Shown: one piece after another, positions 1 to 6,107 of the stretch
Position numbering within the stretch: position 1 is the first letter of the stretch
Layout of the letters: each line of letters opens with the position of its first letter
Assembly: GCA_023135255.1 (NCBI GenBank)
Contig: JAGLTN010000505.1
Span: 1-21,611, forward strand
DNA: 21,611 nt
Direction of reading: 5' to 3'
Source of the DNA: Planctomycetota bacterium
GTDB lineage: Bacteria > Planctomycetota > Phycisphaerae > Sedimentisphaerales > Anaerobacaceae
Translations under genes and position numbers: made by a program
The notes under the pieces: generated by a model
Database searches by the model: none
Seen by the model: the letters and a program-made list of their open reading frames with translations, nothing else
What the model was told of the DNA's origin: nothing

Positions 1-11
1 ATATAACAAGA

Positions 12-126
12 GTGGAGGCTCTATTTTACTTTCTAGCAGGAAAGATGAATTAAATAAATACTCAAATAAAATTCAATATGCTGTAATTGTTGAATATATA
101 TCCTGCTAGAGCTGGGGCGTCCTCCA
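12..126 (+). promoter_or_regulatory. Nested inverted repeats in the leader of the primase gene
   Basis: A perfect 10-bp inverted repeat, TCTAGCAGGA (32-41) with TCCTGCTAGA (101-110), is nested inside a 6-bp pair, TGGAGG (13-18) with CCTCCA (121-126). The distal arms abut or fall inside the terminator-like hairpin at 111-136. The outer pairing would therefore occupy that hairpin's loop and flank, so the two folds may compete. The arrangement resembles transcription attenuation of a replication gene, and that reading is inference. The promoter would lie at or before the window edge. Confidence 0.45.
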
Positions 127-145
127 ATGTCCCAGCATTTTTTTT
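111..145 (+). terminator. Rho-independent terminator-like hairpin in the leader
   Basis: GCTGGG (111-116) pairs with CCCAGC (131-136) around a 14-nt loop and is followed directly by A and a run of T (138-145). The shape is that of an intrinsic terminator, placed just before the ribosome binding site of the primase gene. It could end upstream transcription or act as an attenuator. Confidence 0.55.
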
Positions 146-158
146 GGAGCAGGATAAT

Positions 159-2105
159 ATGATAAATACAGAAATATTAAAAAACACAACTATTACTACT
201 GATGAGTTTCTTAATGAAATACATGGTAAAGAAGCTCTCATCTATTTTAATGTTGGAAATAAAACCTGGACTCATAAACCCCAAACATATGCAGAAGCCA
301 AAAAGAATCTTAAATGGCTTAATCAACACAAGAATCAAGATATCTGCTATATTGTTAATTCTGGCGGAACTAAAAATAATCAAATCAACAATATTAATGC
401 TTCTTTCCTTGACTGGGATAGTGGTAAGGATGCAGATGGTAATTACTTTTCACTCAATATTGTTAAAAATAAAAAAACTGAGTTCCTTGCTGTATTACAA
501 TCTTCTCCAATTATTCCATCTTTTGTAGTTGAGACCAGAAATGGGTTCCAGGTCTATTGGTTATTACATTCAGGAGCAACTTCGGAGCAGTTTATAGATG
601 TTCAGAAACGTATTGCATATTATTTTAAAGGTGACCCATCTATTACTAATCCTTGTAGAGTAATGCGTCTTCCTGGTTATTACTGGGTAAAACCTAAAAA
701 GAACCTGACTCGTTTCTGTGTTAATATCATTAAATATAACCCTGTTAGATATTATATTAATAATCTCATGTCTTCTTTTAATTCTGTTACTCAAGATAAT
801 TATGACTCTTATAGAAAATCATTAATGGGAAATGACAGGAAAGGTGCCCACAATAATAACTCCGGTTATTATAAGGATAATACTAGTAGTGTTTATGTGG
901 GCACCAATCCTGAAGATAATGAAATTATTATTGATAATAGGGATTATTTAATAGAATATTTAAAAACTATGAATCCAGCCAAGTACTTTGGATTAGAACC
1001 ATCAGATAATGATATAATATTATCCTGTCCATTTCATGAAGATAAACAACCAAGTGCTCATTTATATAAATATGAAGAAAATGGTTATTATTATTTAAAA
1101 TGTCATAGCAACAGATGCAATTATGGTACTGCAACCATTATAGATATTGTAATGAAACAAGAAAATTGTAATACAGGTAAAGCTATTAAGATATTGATGG
1201 AATTCTTCAATATTAGATTAGATGATAGCTGGAAAGATAAGAAGAAGAAAATATTAGAGCAGAATATTAATATAATCAAAGATATTAAAAAATATAAGGC
1301 TGATTATCCTAATTTGTATAAAGGCATTGGAAGAATAACATCTGACTTAATATCAAAGTTAGAGTTTGCGAAAAAGCATATTTTATTCAGATCTTGTAAT
1401 GGGGAATTTCTGTTCGTTTGTGCTTTGAGAGAATTTCAGAAAGCTATCTGTAACCCGTTTTATATAGAAGGAGATTTGGGACGGCAGAATGAAAGAGTTG
1501 ATAGATATTGTCTTTTGGGATTGATGAGAAAACTAACTGATGAAGAAATACCAGATTTTTTGTTAGCCAATGCTTATGAAAAACGAGATTCTATGCAAAG
1601 AGGACTTTTTAAGAAGAATGTAAACACTCCAAGAACTCAGTTTTATACTATTCCTGAATATACAACTGAATTACTTCAAGAAGCTGATAATACAATGAAA
1701 TTATTAAAGCAAAGCGGGGTAAGAATGAATGCCATATCCCGCGATTTGATATTAGAATTATTTGGGGAAGAAAAGGCTCATCTTATCTATCCCCAAATCA
1801 AATACAAAACTTTGAGCAAAAGCGGAAAAGCTATAAAAAGTAAAATTGAAGCAACACTTTTGATAGAACTCAATGAGAAAGGATATTCGAAAACATCTGA
1901 TATAGTCTGTCATTTGCAAAAAGAATATGATTGGAACAGCGTTACAGATAGAAGGGTTAAGAAATACATACCAGGACTATTGCAAAAACATAATCTTGTT
2001 GAACTAACCGCAAATAAACAACTCAAGGAAAAATATAGTATCGAAAGTAAAGGATACCCCAAAATAATTATAGAAAAAAACGTCACAGAAGTCTGTGTGG
2101 CGTAA
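159..2105 (+). CDS. Primase-type replication protein (AEP fold plus CHC2-like zinc finger)
   Basis: Probable replication primase of a mobile element, 648 aa. An upstream in-frame start at 87 is possible, but that reading runs through the terminator-like hairpin; ATG 159 follows GGAG (146-149) at good spacing and is preferred. Numbered from ATG 159, the first third has archaeo-eukaryotic primase features like those of RepB-type primases: an acidic FLDWD motif (D85, D87), a TRNGFQVYW strand (about 126-134) and RVMRLPG (167-173). A zinc-finger module follows at about 285-345 with C290, H293, C315 and C320, like the CHC2 finger of DnaG primases. The C-terminal 200 residues are charged and may hold winged-helix DNA-binding segments. 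No helicase Walker motif is seen. It is the first gene of the + strand block and probably starts replication. A short hairpin, CACAGA/TCTGTG, lies at the very end of the frame. The family call is firm for a primase-like protein; enzyme activity is inferred. Confidence 0.75.
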   Translation: MINTEILKNTTITTDEFLNEIHGKEALIYFNVGNKTWTHKPQTYAEAKKNLKWLNQHKNQDICYIVNSGGTKNNQINNINASFLDWDSGKDADGNYFSLNIVKNKKTEFLAVLQSSPIIPSFVVETRNGFQVYWLLHSGATSEQFIDVQKRIAYYFKGDPSITNPCRVMRLPGYYWVKPKKNLTRFCVNIIKYNPVRYYINNLMSSFNSVTQDNYDSYRKSLMGNDRKGAHNNNSGYYKDNTSSVYVGTNPEDNEIIIDNRDYLIEYLKTMNPAKYFGLEPSDNDIILSCPFHEDKQPSAHLYKYEENGYYYLKCHSNRCNYGTATIIDIVMKQENCNTGKAIKILMEFFNIRLDDSWKDKKKKILEQNINIIKDIKKYKADYPNLYKGIGRITSDLISKLEFAKKHILFRSCNGEFLFVCALREFQKAICNPFYIEGDLGRQNERVDRYCLLGLMRKLTDEEIPDFLLANAYEKRDSMQRGLFKKNVNTPRTQFYTIPEYTTELLQEADNTMKLLKQSGVRMNAISRDLILELFGEEKAHLIYPQIKYKTLSKSGKAIKSKIEATLLIELNEKGYSKTSDIVCHLQKEYDWNSVTDRRVKKYIPGLLQKHNLVELTANKQLKEKYSIESKGYPKIIIEKNVTEVCVA

Positions 2106-2151
2106 ATAACGAATGGAGAATAGTTGGGCTAGTTCTTTTAATAAAGCTGCT

Positions 2152-2200
2152 CACAATTAATCCTGGGCGTTCTGGTAGTAGACCTGTTTAAGTAGTGATA
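2152..2200 (+). repeat. Intergenic repeat R1
   Basis: This stretch shares a 19-nt identical run, CACAATTAATCCTGGGCGT, with R2 at 3052-3070. One mismatch and then CTGGT follow, so 24 of 25 positions match, and a looser match runs on to the end of the feature. It starts 47 nt after the primase stop codon in an otherwise AT-rich spacer. Function unknown. Confidence 0.6.
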
Positions 2201-2304
2201 TAAAGAATATTTCAGAATAAGTAATAAAAATGATTTTCACCCTATTATAGTGATTTAATATTCCTTATAAAAGAGTAATAAGTATTTTTTTGATGGAGAT
2301 AAAG

Positions 2305-2604
2305 ATGGTAAAAACTAAAAAACAATTGATTGAGTTATTGAGGCATTTGGCGGAAGAAATTGATACAGAAGTAGATTTTGATGGAACTGCATATGAGTAT
2401 TTTTTGTGGAGCATAAAGAAATATAATCAAGAACATGATGACAACGTTTCACTAGAGGATATTAAGCTGACAGATGCTCAACTGTATTATTTAACAATGA
2501 GAAGGTATCATAAATCTGAAGTAAGGTTTGTCGATCTTGCGACAGGAGCAAGAGAACGCTTTAACGAAATGAAGAGGATTAGGAGATTAAGGGAACAACA
2601 GTAA
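2305..2604 (+). CDS. Hypothetical charged small protein (99 aa)
   Basis: Family not recognised. ATG 2305 is chosen because GGAG (2295-2298) lies 6 nt upstream; in-frame TTG 2290 and ATG 2293 would overlap that site. The protein is soluble and highly charged, with a basic, arginine-rich C-terminus (MKRIRRLREQQ) and an acidic middle. No signal peptide, membrane segment or cysteine motif is visible. It is the first of a run of small genes behind the primase, each with its own ribosome binding site, as in accessory cargo of phages and satellites. It could bind DNA or RNA through the basic tail, but nothing in the sequence proves this. Confidence 0.65.
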   Translation: MVKTKKQLIELLRHLAEEIDTEVDFDGTAYEYFLWSIKKYNQEHDDNVSLEDIKLTDAQLYYLTMRRYHKSEVRFVDLATGARERFNEMKRIRRLREQQ

Positions 2605-2660
2605 GTATTGTTGGTTCTGACAAAAAAAAGAAGTGAATTAATATAAGTAGGAGAAGTTTT

Positions 2661-2978
2661 ATGAATAACAAATATGTTTATAAAAAGTTTTACAATTGGG
2701 CAAAAAAAAGAGTTGAAGGATTGGGCAGTACGTTAGATGCAGAGGGACTGGAATGTTACTACGAAGATTTTGCTGAATATTTAACAGTTGATGATGACTT
2801 AATCAGTAATTTAATATCTAGTCAAAGTATTTATTGTCAAGATATAGAGCTTGACAAGTTTATACCATATAAAGGCTATATCATGAGCCAAATAGATCCT
2901 TCGCTTTTTTTAATGTTTTTGGATGATACGGGTTTTCAGGCTGTTGATTCTGTAGATATTTTTGAAAATGTGATATGA
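2661..2978 (+). CDS. Hypothetical acidic small protein (105 aa)
   Basis: Family not recognised. The start is supported by TAGGAGAAG about 8 nt upstream of ATG 2661. The protein has a basic N-terminus (KYVYKKFYNWAKKR) and then turns strongly acidic (YYEDFAEYLTVDDD) to the end. A weakly hydrophobic patch near residues 85-92 (SLFLMFLDD) is too short for a membrane helix. Small, acidic and placed in a run of mobile-element genes, it could be a regulator or an anti-host or anti-restriction protein. That is only a guess from size and charge. Confidence 0.65.
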   Translation: MNNKYVYKKFYNWAKKRVEGLGSTLDAEGLECYYEDFAEYLTVDDDLISNLISSQSIYCQDIELDKFIPYKGYIMSQIDPSLFLMFLDDTGFQAVDSVDIFENVI

Positions 2979-3051
2979 ATCTAAGCAAGTCGCTTACATG
3001 CCTCAATTCATTTTGACAGTTAATATGTCTGCCTAAGGGCAAAAGTCAGCA

Positions 3052-3100
3052 CACAATTAATCCTGGGCGTCCTGGTGACAAGTCTGTATGAGTAATAATC
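3052..3100 (+). repeat. Intergenic repeat R2
   Basis: Second copy of the repeat at 2152-2200, identical over CACAATTAATCCTGGGCGT, then CCTGGT where R1 has TCTGGT. The matching starts lie exactly 900 bp apart. Like R1 it sits in the spacer after a stop codon and before the next small gene. Confidence 0.6.
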
Positions 3101-3139
3101 TAATAAAAAATAATAAGTTTTTTTAATAAGGAGTAAATA

Positions 3140-3433
3140 ATGCAAAGTAAACAAGAGTATATAGATGAAGCTAAAAAAGTTCTTTGGAAGCAATTAGATA
3201 ATCATTTTAGGGTCAATGATGAAGGCGAAATTATTAGGATAGATGAGGAATTAATTTTCTGGTTAAATGGCATTACTTGTGGCTGGGATATTGCTACACA
3301 AGCACAAACAGAAGAGGAAAGGATCTCTCATGAAGATTTAATCCCAAATTTCAAAAAAATCTATGATGATTCAAAGCGAATTTATCCAAATTCGGGGCAC
3401 TTTGGTGAATATTGTAGTTTATATAGATGGTAG
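3140..3433 (+). CDS. Hypothetical small protein (97 aa)
   Basis: Family not recognised. ATG 3140 follows AAGGAG (3128-3133). The product is acidic and soluble, with a helical-looking N-terminus (KQEYIDEAKKVLWKQL), a hydrophobic tryptophan-containing centre (ELIFWLNGITCGWDIA) and an aromatic C-terminal end (GEYCSLYRW). No catalytic motif, signal peptide or transmembrane span is visible. It belongs to the run of individually initiated small genes between the primase and the HAD-fold protein. Confidence 0.65.
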   Translation: MQSKQEYIDEAKKVLWKQLDNHFRVNDEGEIIRIDEELIFWLNGITCGWDIATQAQTEEERISHEDLIPNFKKIYDDSKRIYPNSGHFGEYCSLYRW

Positions 3434-3740
3434 TAGAACATAGTTAATTACTTTGTCACAGGCATAATAGTCACCTGGAACCTTACTATAATAGACTTAC
3501 AAGACAAGTAGCGTAGATAGTAGTAATTTACAATTAAACCTGCTGGTGAAGCTCGTATACGTCCTGGTGTCTTAATAATTTTCTATAATATTCTTACCCC
3601 ATATAATTCTCATAAAATTAGTGCTTACTTATTGAATAGTTCCTGAATAATTTTCCCCCCTTATTTATTTTTGCCAGTACAAATAAAAAACCAAGTATAA
3701 GAGCAGTTGAAATATAACCACTTTTTTTGGAGCATAAGAG
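3434..3740 (+). other. Gene-free spacer with degenerate repeat R3 and a promoter
   Basis: No credible gene is seen. At 3530-3570 a third, longer version of the R1/R2 repeat occurs: ACAATTAA, then CCTG, a 15-17 nt interruption (CTGGTGAAGCTCGTATA), then CGTCCTGGTG. The segment ends with the shared promoter listed separately at 3670-3701 and the ribosome binding site of the next gene. Confidence 0.5.
3670..3701 (+). promoter_or_regulatory. Shared promoter element, copy A
   Basis: TTTGCCAGTAC (3670-3680) is followed after 15 nt by TATAAG (3696-3701). The TTGCCA-to-TATAAG gap is 19 nt. ATG 3741 lies 61 nt after the box. The same layout recurs at five other places, which makes it a convincing promoter or operator. 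Confidence 0.7.
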
Positions 3741-4055
3741 ATGAAAAAAGTAAGTTTGGTTAATAGAATATCATTACTACAATATGCAAAAAATGAGTTA
3801 AAAGCACTGGGCTTCACTGAATCAGAAAATACAAAAGAACATCACGGATACGATTATTATAAACAAACAGATGTTGGAGAATTGTGTTTAACTCCTGTAT
3901 CTGATTCTAATGGATTAAGCCTTTTTGCTATGTTTGATGACCCTAAAAGAGCTTCAACTAAATTTAACTGTAATCCCTATTCTGGAAAATATAATTATTT
4001 ATTTTTAAAAACAAAGTTTGAAATATCTAATGCTCTATGTCAGTATGTTAGATAA
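3741..4055 (+). CDS. Hypothetical small protein (104 aa)
   Basis: Family not recognised. ATG 3741 has a GGAG sequence (3729-3732) in the TTTTTTTGGAGCATAAGAG leader and a copy of the shared promoter 61 nt upstream. The product is a soluble, tyrosine- and lysine-rich protein: a basic N-terminal helix (SLLQYAKNELKALGF), then a HHGYDYYKQTDVGELCLTPV segment and a C-terminal part (KTKFEISNALCQYVR). It has no visible signal, membrane segment or catalytic motif. It is the first gene of the promoter-linked small-gene array. Confidence 0.65.
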   Translation: MKKVSLVNRISLLQYAKNELKALGFTESENTKEHHGYDYYKQTDVGELCLTPVSDSNGLSLFAMFDDPKRASTKFNCNPYSGKYNYLFLKTKFEISNALCQYVR

Positions 4056-4080
4056 AACAAATATTTAAGAAGGGTTTATA

Positions 4081-4404
4081 ATGGCAAATAGTTATGTTGA
4101 AAATCAAATAACGAAGGTAATAGAAGAAAACAAAGATTCTAAGTATTCTCTACCACTACAAATAACAATAATGGGGGGTCAGGGAGGAACAAAGTGGATA
4201 AATATAACCTCAGGACAAGCCTTAAAAATATCTGAAATGCTTGCAAAGTCTGATATTTCAAACCAAGAGGGGAAAAATAAGTATCCTCTCCCACCACAAA
4301 TAAAAATAAAGGGGAATGAGGGCGGAACAAAGTGGATAAATATATCCATAGAACAATCTCTAAAAATATCTGGATTGCTTGCAAAGACTGATATTTTAAA
4401 CTAA
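4081..4404 (+). CDS. Small protein made of two tandem 46-residue repeats (107 aa)
   Basis: Family not recognised. After a 20-residue N-terminal segment the protein holds two copies of one unit, each with GGTKWINI followed by a helix ending in LLAKTDI or MLAKSDI. The repetition is also plain in the DNA (offset 138 bp). The stop codon TAA (4402-4404) of the second copy corresponds to CAA (4264-4266) in the first, so the ancestral single-unit gene probably ended there at about 61 aa. It lies 25 bp behind the previous gene with an AAGAAGGG ribosome binding site and probably shares its promoter. The GGxxGGTKWINI strand with a following helix suggests a small alpha-beta fold of unknown role. Confidence 0.7.
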   Translation: MANSYVENQITKVIEENKDSKYSLPLQITIMGGQGGTKWINITSGQALKISEMLAKSDISNQEGKNKYPLPPQIKIKGNEGGTKWINISIEQSLKISGLLAKTDILN

Positions 4405-4416
4405 GAGGAAGAAAAT
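4141..4416 (+). repeat. Tandem 138-bp duplication across a stop codon
   Basis: Copy 1 is 4141-4278 and copy 2 is 4279-4416. The similarity runs past the stop codon of the gene into its 3' flank: AACCAAGAGG at 4261 against AACTAAGAGG at 4399. The duplicated unit therefore included the original stop, which is CAA in copy 1. Confidence 0.85.
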
Positions 4417-4421
4417 AATCT

Positions 4422-4454
4422 TTTGCCAGTACAAGTATTTTGTCCAACTATAAG
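4422..4454 (+). promoter_or_regulatory. Shared promoter element, copy B
   Basis: TTTGCCAGTAC (4422-4432), 16 nt, TATAAG (4449-4454), and ATG 61 nt after the box. The whole leader down to TTATTTTTGGAGAAA resembles that of copy C closely, so the promoter and 5' untranslated region appear to have been duplicated as a unit. Confidence 0.7.
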
Positions 4455-4492
4455 GTTATAAAGAACAATAATCTTATTTTTGGAGAAAAGAA

Positions 4493-4696
4493 ATGGAAGC
4501 TCCTCAAGCATATAGCAAAATAACATTAGGTTTTATAATCCAAAGTTATAAACAAATTGATGGAAAATATCACTGTGTCGGTCAACAGTTTGAAGCAGGT
4601 GATCAAGTTGATAGGGAAATCGAAAATGGCGAGAAAATTACCATAGATGTATCTAAAGAAGTTTATTTCCCATTTCACATGAAACAACCTAACTAA
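4493..4696 (+). CDS. Hypothetical small protein (67 aa)
   Basis: Family not recognised. The start is set by TTTTTGGAG about 10 nt upstream and by the shared promoter (copy B). The protein looks like a compact beta-rich fold: it begins MEAPQAYSKITLGFIIQSY, then KYHCVGQQFEAGDQVDREIE, and ends in VYFPFHMKQPN. There is no membrane span or signal. It is one of the promoter-linked small genes. I have an impression that proteins of this type (AYSKITxGFxxQ ... AGDQVD) occur widely as small uncharacterised proteins, but I cannot name a function. Confidence 0.65.
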   Translation: MEAPQAYSKITLGFIIQSYKQIDGKYHCVGQQFEAGDQVDREIENGEKITIDVSKEVYFPFHMKQPN

Positions 4697-4706
4697 TGAG
4701 TAACTT

Positions 4707-4738
4707 TTTGCCAGTACCAATATTTCTAAAATTATAAG
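4707..4738 (+). promoter_or_regulatory. Shared promoter element, copy C
   Basis: TTTGCCAGTAC (4707-4717), 15 nt, TATAAG (4733-4738). ATG 4779 lies 62 nt after the box. The leader is closely similar to that of copy B. Confidence 0.7.
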
Positions 4739-4778
4739 GTTAGTTAAGAAAATAATCTTATTTTTGGAGAAATAAAAA

Positions 4779-4952
4779 ATGACAATAAAAGAGCTTAGAC
4801 AAAAATTATTTGAAATTGAAGACCAAGAAAAAGAAGTATCTATTGTTGTTGGTGATGAAGATGATAATTTTATAGATACATGTAACTTTGAATTACATCA
4901 TTGTGACGATTTTGAACACCCTTTGGAAATATTTGTTTTATATAGAGGTTGA
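4779..4952 (+). CDS. Hypothetical acidic small protein (57 aa)
   Basis: Family not recognised. It is supported by TTTTTGGAG about 10 nt before ATG 4779 and by promoter copy C. The product starts MTIKELRQKLFEIEDQEKE and continues with a beta-like, acidic stretch (VSIVVGDEDDNFIDTCNFEL). Its beginning recalls small phage-type proteins in which a short basic helix precedes one beta sheet. It is strongly acidic overall. Length, ribosome binding site and promoter spacing match its neighbours, which argues that it is real. Confidence 0.65.
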   Translation: MTIKELRQKLFEIEDQEKEVSIVVGDEDDNFIDTCNFELHHCDDFEHPLEIFVLYRG

Positions 4953-4961
4953 GCAAATATC

Positions 4962-4993
4962 TTTGCCAGTACCAGTAAATCTCTGATGAGAAG
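4962..4993 (+). promoter_or_regulatory. Shared promoter element, copy D (weaker -10)
   Basis: TTTGCCAGTAC (4962-4972), then GAGAAG at 4988-4993 where the other copies have TATAAG, at the same 19-nt spacing from TTGCCA. The following AGTAGTTGAAA resembles AGCAGTTGAAA of copy A. ATG 5040 is 68 nt after the box. Confidence 0.55.
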
Positions 4994-5039
4994 AGTAGTT
5001 GAAAATTAAATTACTTTTAATAATAGGAGCAAAAAGATT

Positions 5040-5192
5040 ATGCGAGTCAGAAGTGTAACTTATTTTGAAAATAAATTAAATTCAAATAATAATGCCAAAA
5101 ACTCAGGACCACGAAATAAATTTGAGATTCTTAATGCCGAACAGGCAGATTATTTTGCGGAAAAAAATAAAGAAACTAAAAAAGTAGCATAA
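5040..5192 (+). CDS. Hypothetical small basic protein (50 aa)
   Basis: Family not recognised. ATG 5040 follows TAGGAGC and promoter copy D. The protein is basic and asparagine-rich: MRVRSVTYFENKLNSNNNAK, then NKFEILNAEQADYFAEKNKE, and a lysine-rich end (TKKVA). It has no cysteines, no signal and no membrane span. It is the last of the promoter-linked small genes. It ends directly before the alternative hairpins at 5193-5248. Confidence 0.55.
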   Translation: MRVRSVTYFENKLNSNNNAKNSGPRNKFEILNAEQADYFAEKNKETKKVA

Positions 5193-5248
5193 TCTCAGGC
5201 ATCCGCCAGAGTAGAGCCCCTGAGACAGTTATTTTGTTGAGGGGGCTC
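5193..5248 (+). promoter_or_regulatory. Two overlapping, mutually exclusive hairpins
   Basis: TCTCAGG (5193-5199) can pair with CCTGAGA (5219-5225). GAGCCCC (5214-5220) can pair with GGGGCTC (5242-5248). The two stems share CC at 5219-5220 and the surrounding nucleotides, so they exclude each other. They lie between a small gene and the HAD-fold gene. No clear T-run follows, so an intrinsic terminator is unlikely. A switch-like leader or mRNA-stability element is possible. Confidence 0.4.
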
Positions 5249-5300
5249 ATAATTAAATTATGGATGATAAAAAAAAGACAGAATAATTTTGGAGCAAATA

Positions 5301-5690
5301 ATGAAAATAGCCATAGATTTAGACAATACAATAACAGCATCAGAACAGAGTATTGAGTTTTTCTCTGTTCTGACTAATCTGCTCATTACTGATCATAAGA
5401 TTTATATAATCACAAATCAACAACCTAACTCTGAACAAGAAATCGCTGAAGAACTTGACTACCATAATATTGACTACTCTGAAATTGTTATAACAGCAGA
5501 TAAGGCTCAATATGTCAGAGATAATAACATTAAAATACTATTCGAAGATACAGATGAATATTTCTTGGAGTTGGGTAAAGAAGTGACAGTATTTAAAATA
5601 AGAGAAGATGGTAATTTCGATTTTTCCGCAAAAAAATGGATTGGCTCCGAAAAAACAACAAAAATGATTGATAATAAAAGGGATGAATAA
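5301..5690 (+). CDS. HAD-superfamily hydrolase-like protein (129 aa)
   Basis: Probable small HAD-fold phosphatase or nucleotidase. Motif I is IDLDNT with aspartates D6 and D8, motif II is the threonine of YIITN (T38), a lysine follows at K68, and the acidic motif IV is LFEDTDEY (E82, D83, D85). Members act on small phosphorylated metabolites, often nucleotides, in the cytoplasm. At 129 aa it has essentially no cap domain. ATG 5301 follows TTTTGGAGC at good spacing; an in-frame TTG at 5289 overlaps that site and is rejected. It overlaps the next start by one base (TAATG), so the two are probably translationally coupled. Phage HAD proteins are often nucleotide or end-repair enzymes; the substrate here is unknown. 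Confidence 0.7.
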   Translation: MKIAIDLDNTITASEQSIEFFSVLTNLLITDHKIYIITNQQPNSEQEIAEELDYHNIDYSEIVITADKAQYVRDNNIKILFEDTDEYFLELGKEVTVFKIREDGNFDFSAKKWIGSEKTTKMIDNKRDE

Positions 5691-5968
5691 TGATTATCAA
5701 AGCAATAACTAAAAATAGCAAAGTCTTAGACACTTATACTGTTTATTTTTTTGATGATACATTCTTAACTCTATCCCCCAACTGTGATTCTTGTCAGGGA
5801 GTCAGTCAAATGGGAGAGGGAGGGCTCAGTGACGGAGAACTCGATTATGCTGCAAATAGTGACTTGAAATTAAGTAAAGATGAGTTATTGATTAACTTTT
5901 TTGATTTACCAGTAAAAGTGCAGGAACATGTTAAAAAAAGAATTTTAGAAGGGAATAATGATGAATAG
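5690..5968 (+). CDS. Hypothetical small protein (92 aa)
   Basis: Family not recognised. Its ATG overlaps the stop codon of the HAD-fold gene by one base, which suggests coupled translation and a linked role. The N-terminal half is beta-like (IKAITKNSKVLDTYTVYFFD). A CDSCQGVSQ segment (two Cys, spacing CxxC) precedes a glycine-rich GEGGLSDGE stretch, and the C-terminal part is helical. The CxxC is single, so zinc binding would need a second pair from a partner. Its end overlaps the start of the next gene. Confidence 0.65.
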   Translation: MIIKAITKNSKVLDTYTVYFFDDTFLTLSPNCDSCQGVSQMGEGGLSDGELDYAANSDLKLSKDELLINFFDLPVKVQEHVKKRILEGNNDE

Positions 5969-6104
5969 CTATCAAGTAAATTTTCGCTGGAACAAACAAG
6001 TTTATAGTGAAATTGTAACGACAACTAATTCAATAAAGGCCAGAGAATTAATTCGTGGGCGTTATGCAGGGGCACAAATAACGTCAGTGAGGCAAGTTAA
6101 GTAA
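5961..6104 (+). CDS. Small conserved-looking protein (47 aa)
   Basis: ATG 5961 overlaps the preceding stop (5966-5968), giving a tight operon arrangement. The 47-aa product begins MNSYQVNFRWNKQVYSE, continues IVTTTNSIKARELIRGRYAGA and ends QITSVRQVK. The pattern, a two-strand beta start, a helix that begins with ARELI and a final strand of the type ITSVRQVK, recalls short uncharacterised proteins found in phages and bacteria, though no function is known to me. Its brevity limits certainty; the overlap and protein-like composition support it. Confidence 0.6.
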   Translation: MNSYQVNFRWNKQVYSEIVTTTNSIKARELIRGRYAGAQITSVRQVK

Positions 6105-6107
6105 TTT

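Noticed and set aside
87..158. N-terminal extension of the primase from TTG 87
   Set aside because: It crosses the terminator-like hairpin and T-run, and ATG 159 has a much better ribosome binding site.
3530..3570. CRISPR-like array formed by R1-R3
   Set aside because: Only three copies, 900 and about 480 bp apart with genes between, so there is no array.
4139..4447. 102-aa reading frame on the - strand
   Set aside because: It lies opposite the tandem-repeat gene at 4081-4404, and its repeats simply mirror that duplication. No ribosome binding site supports it.
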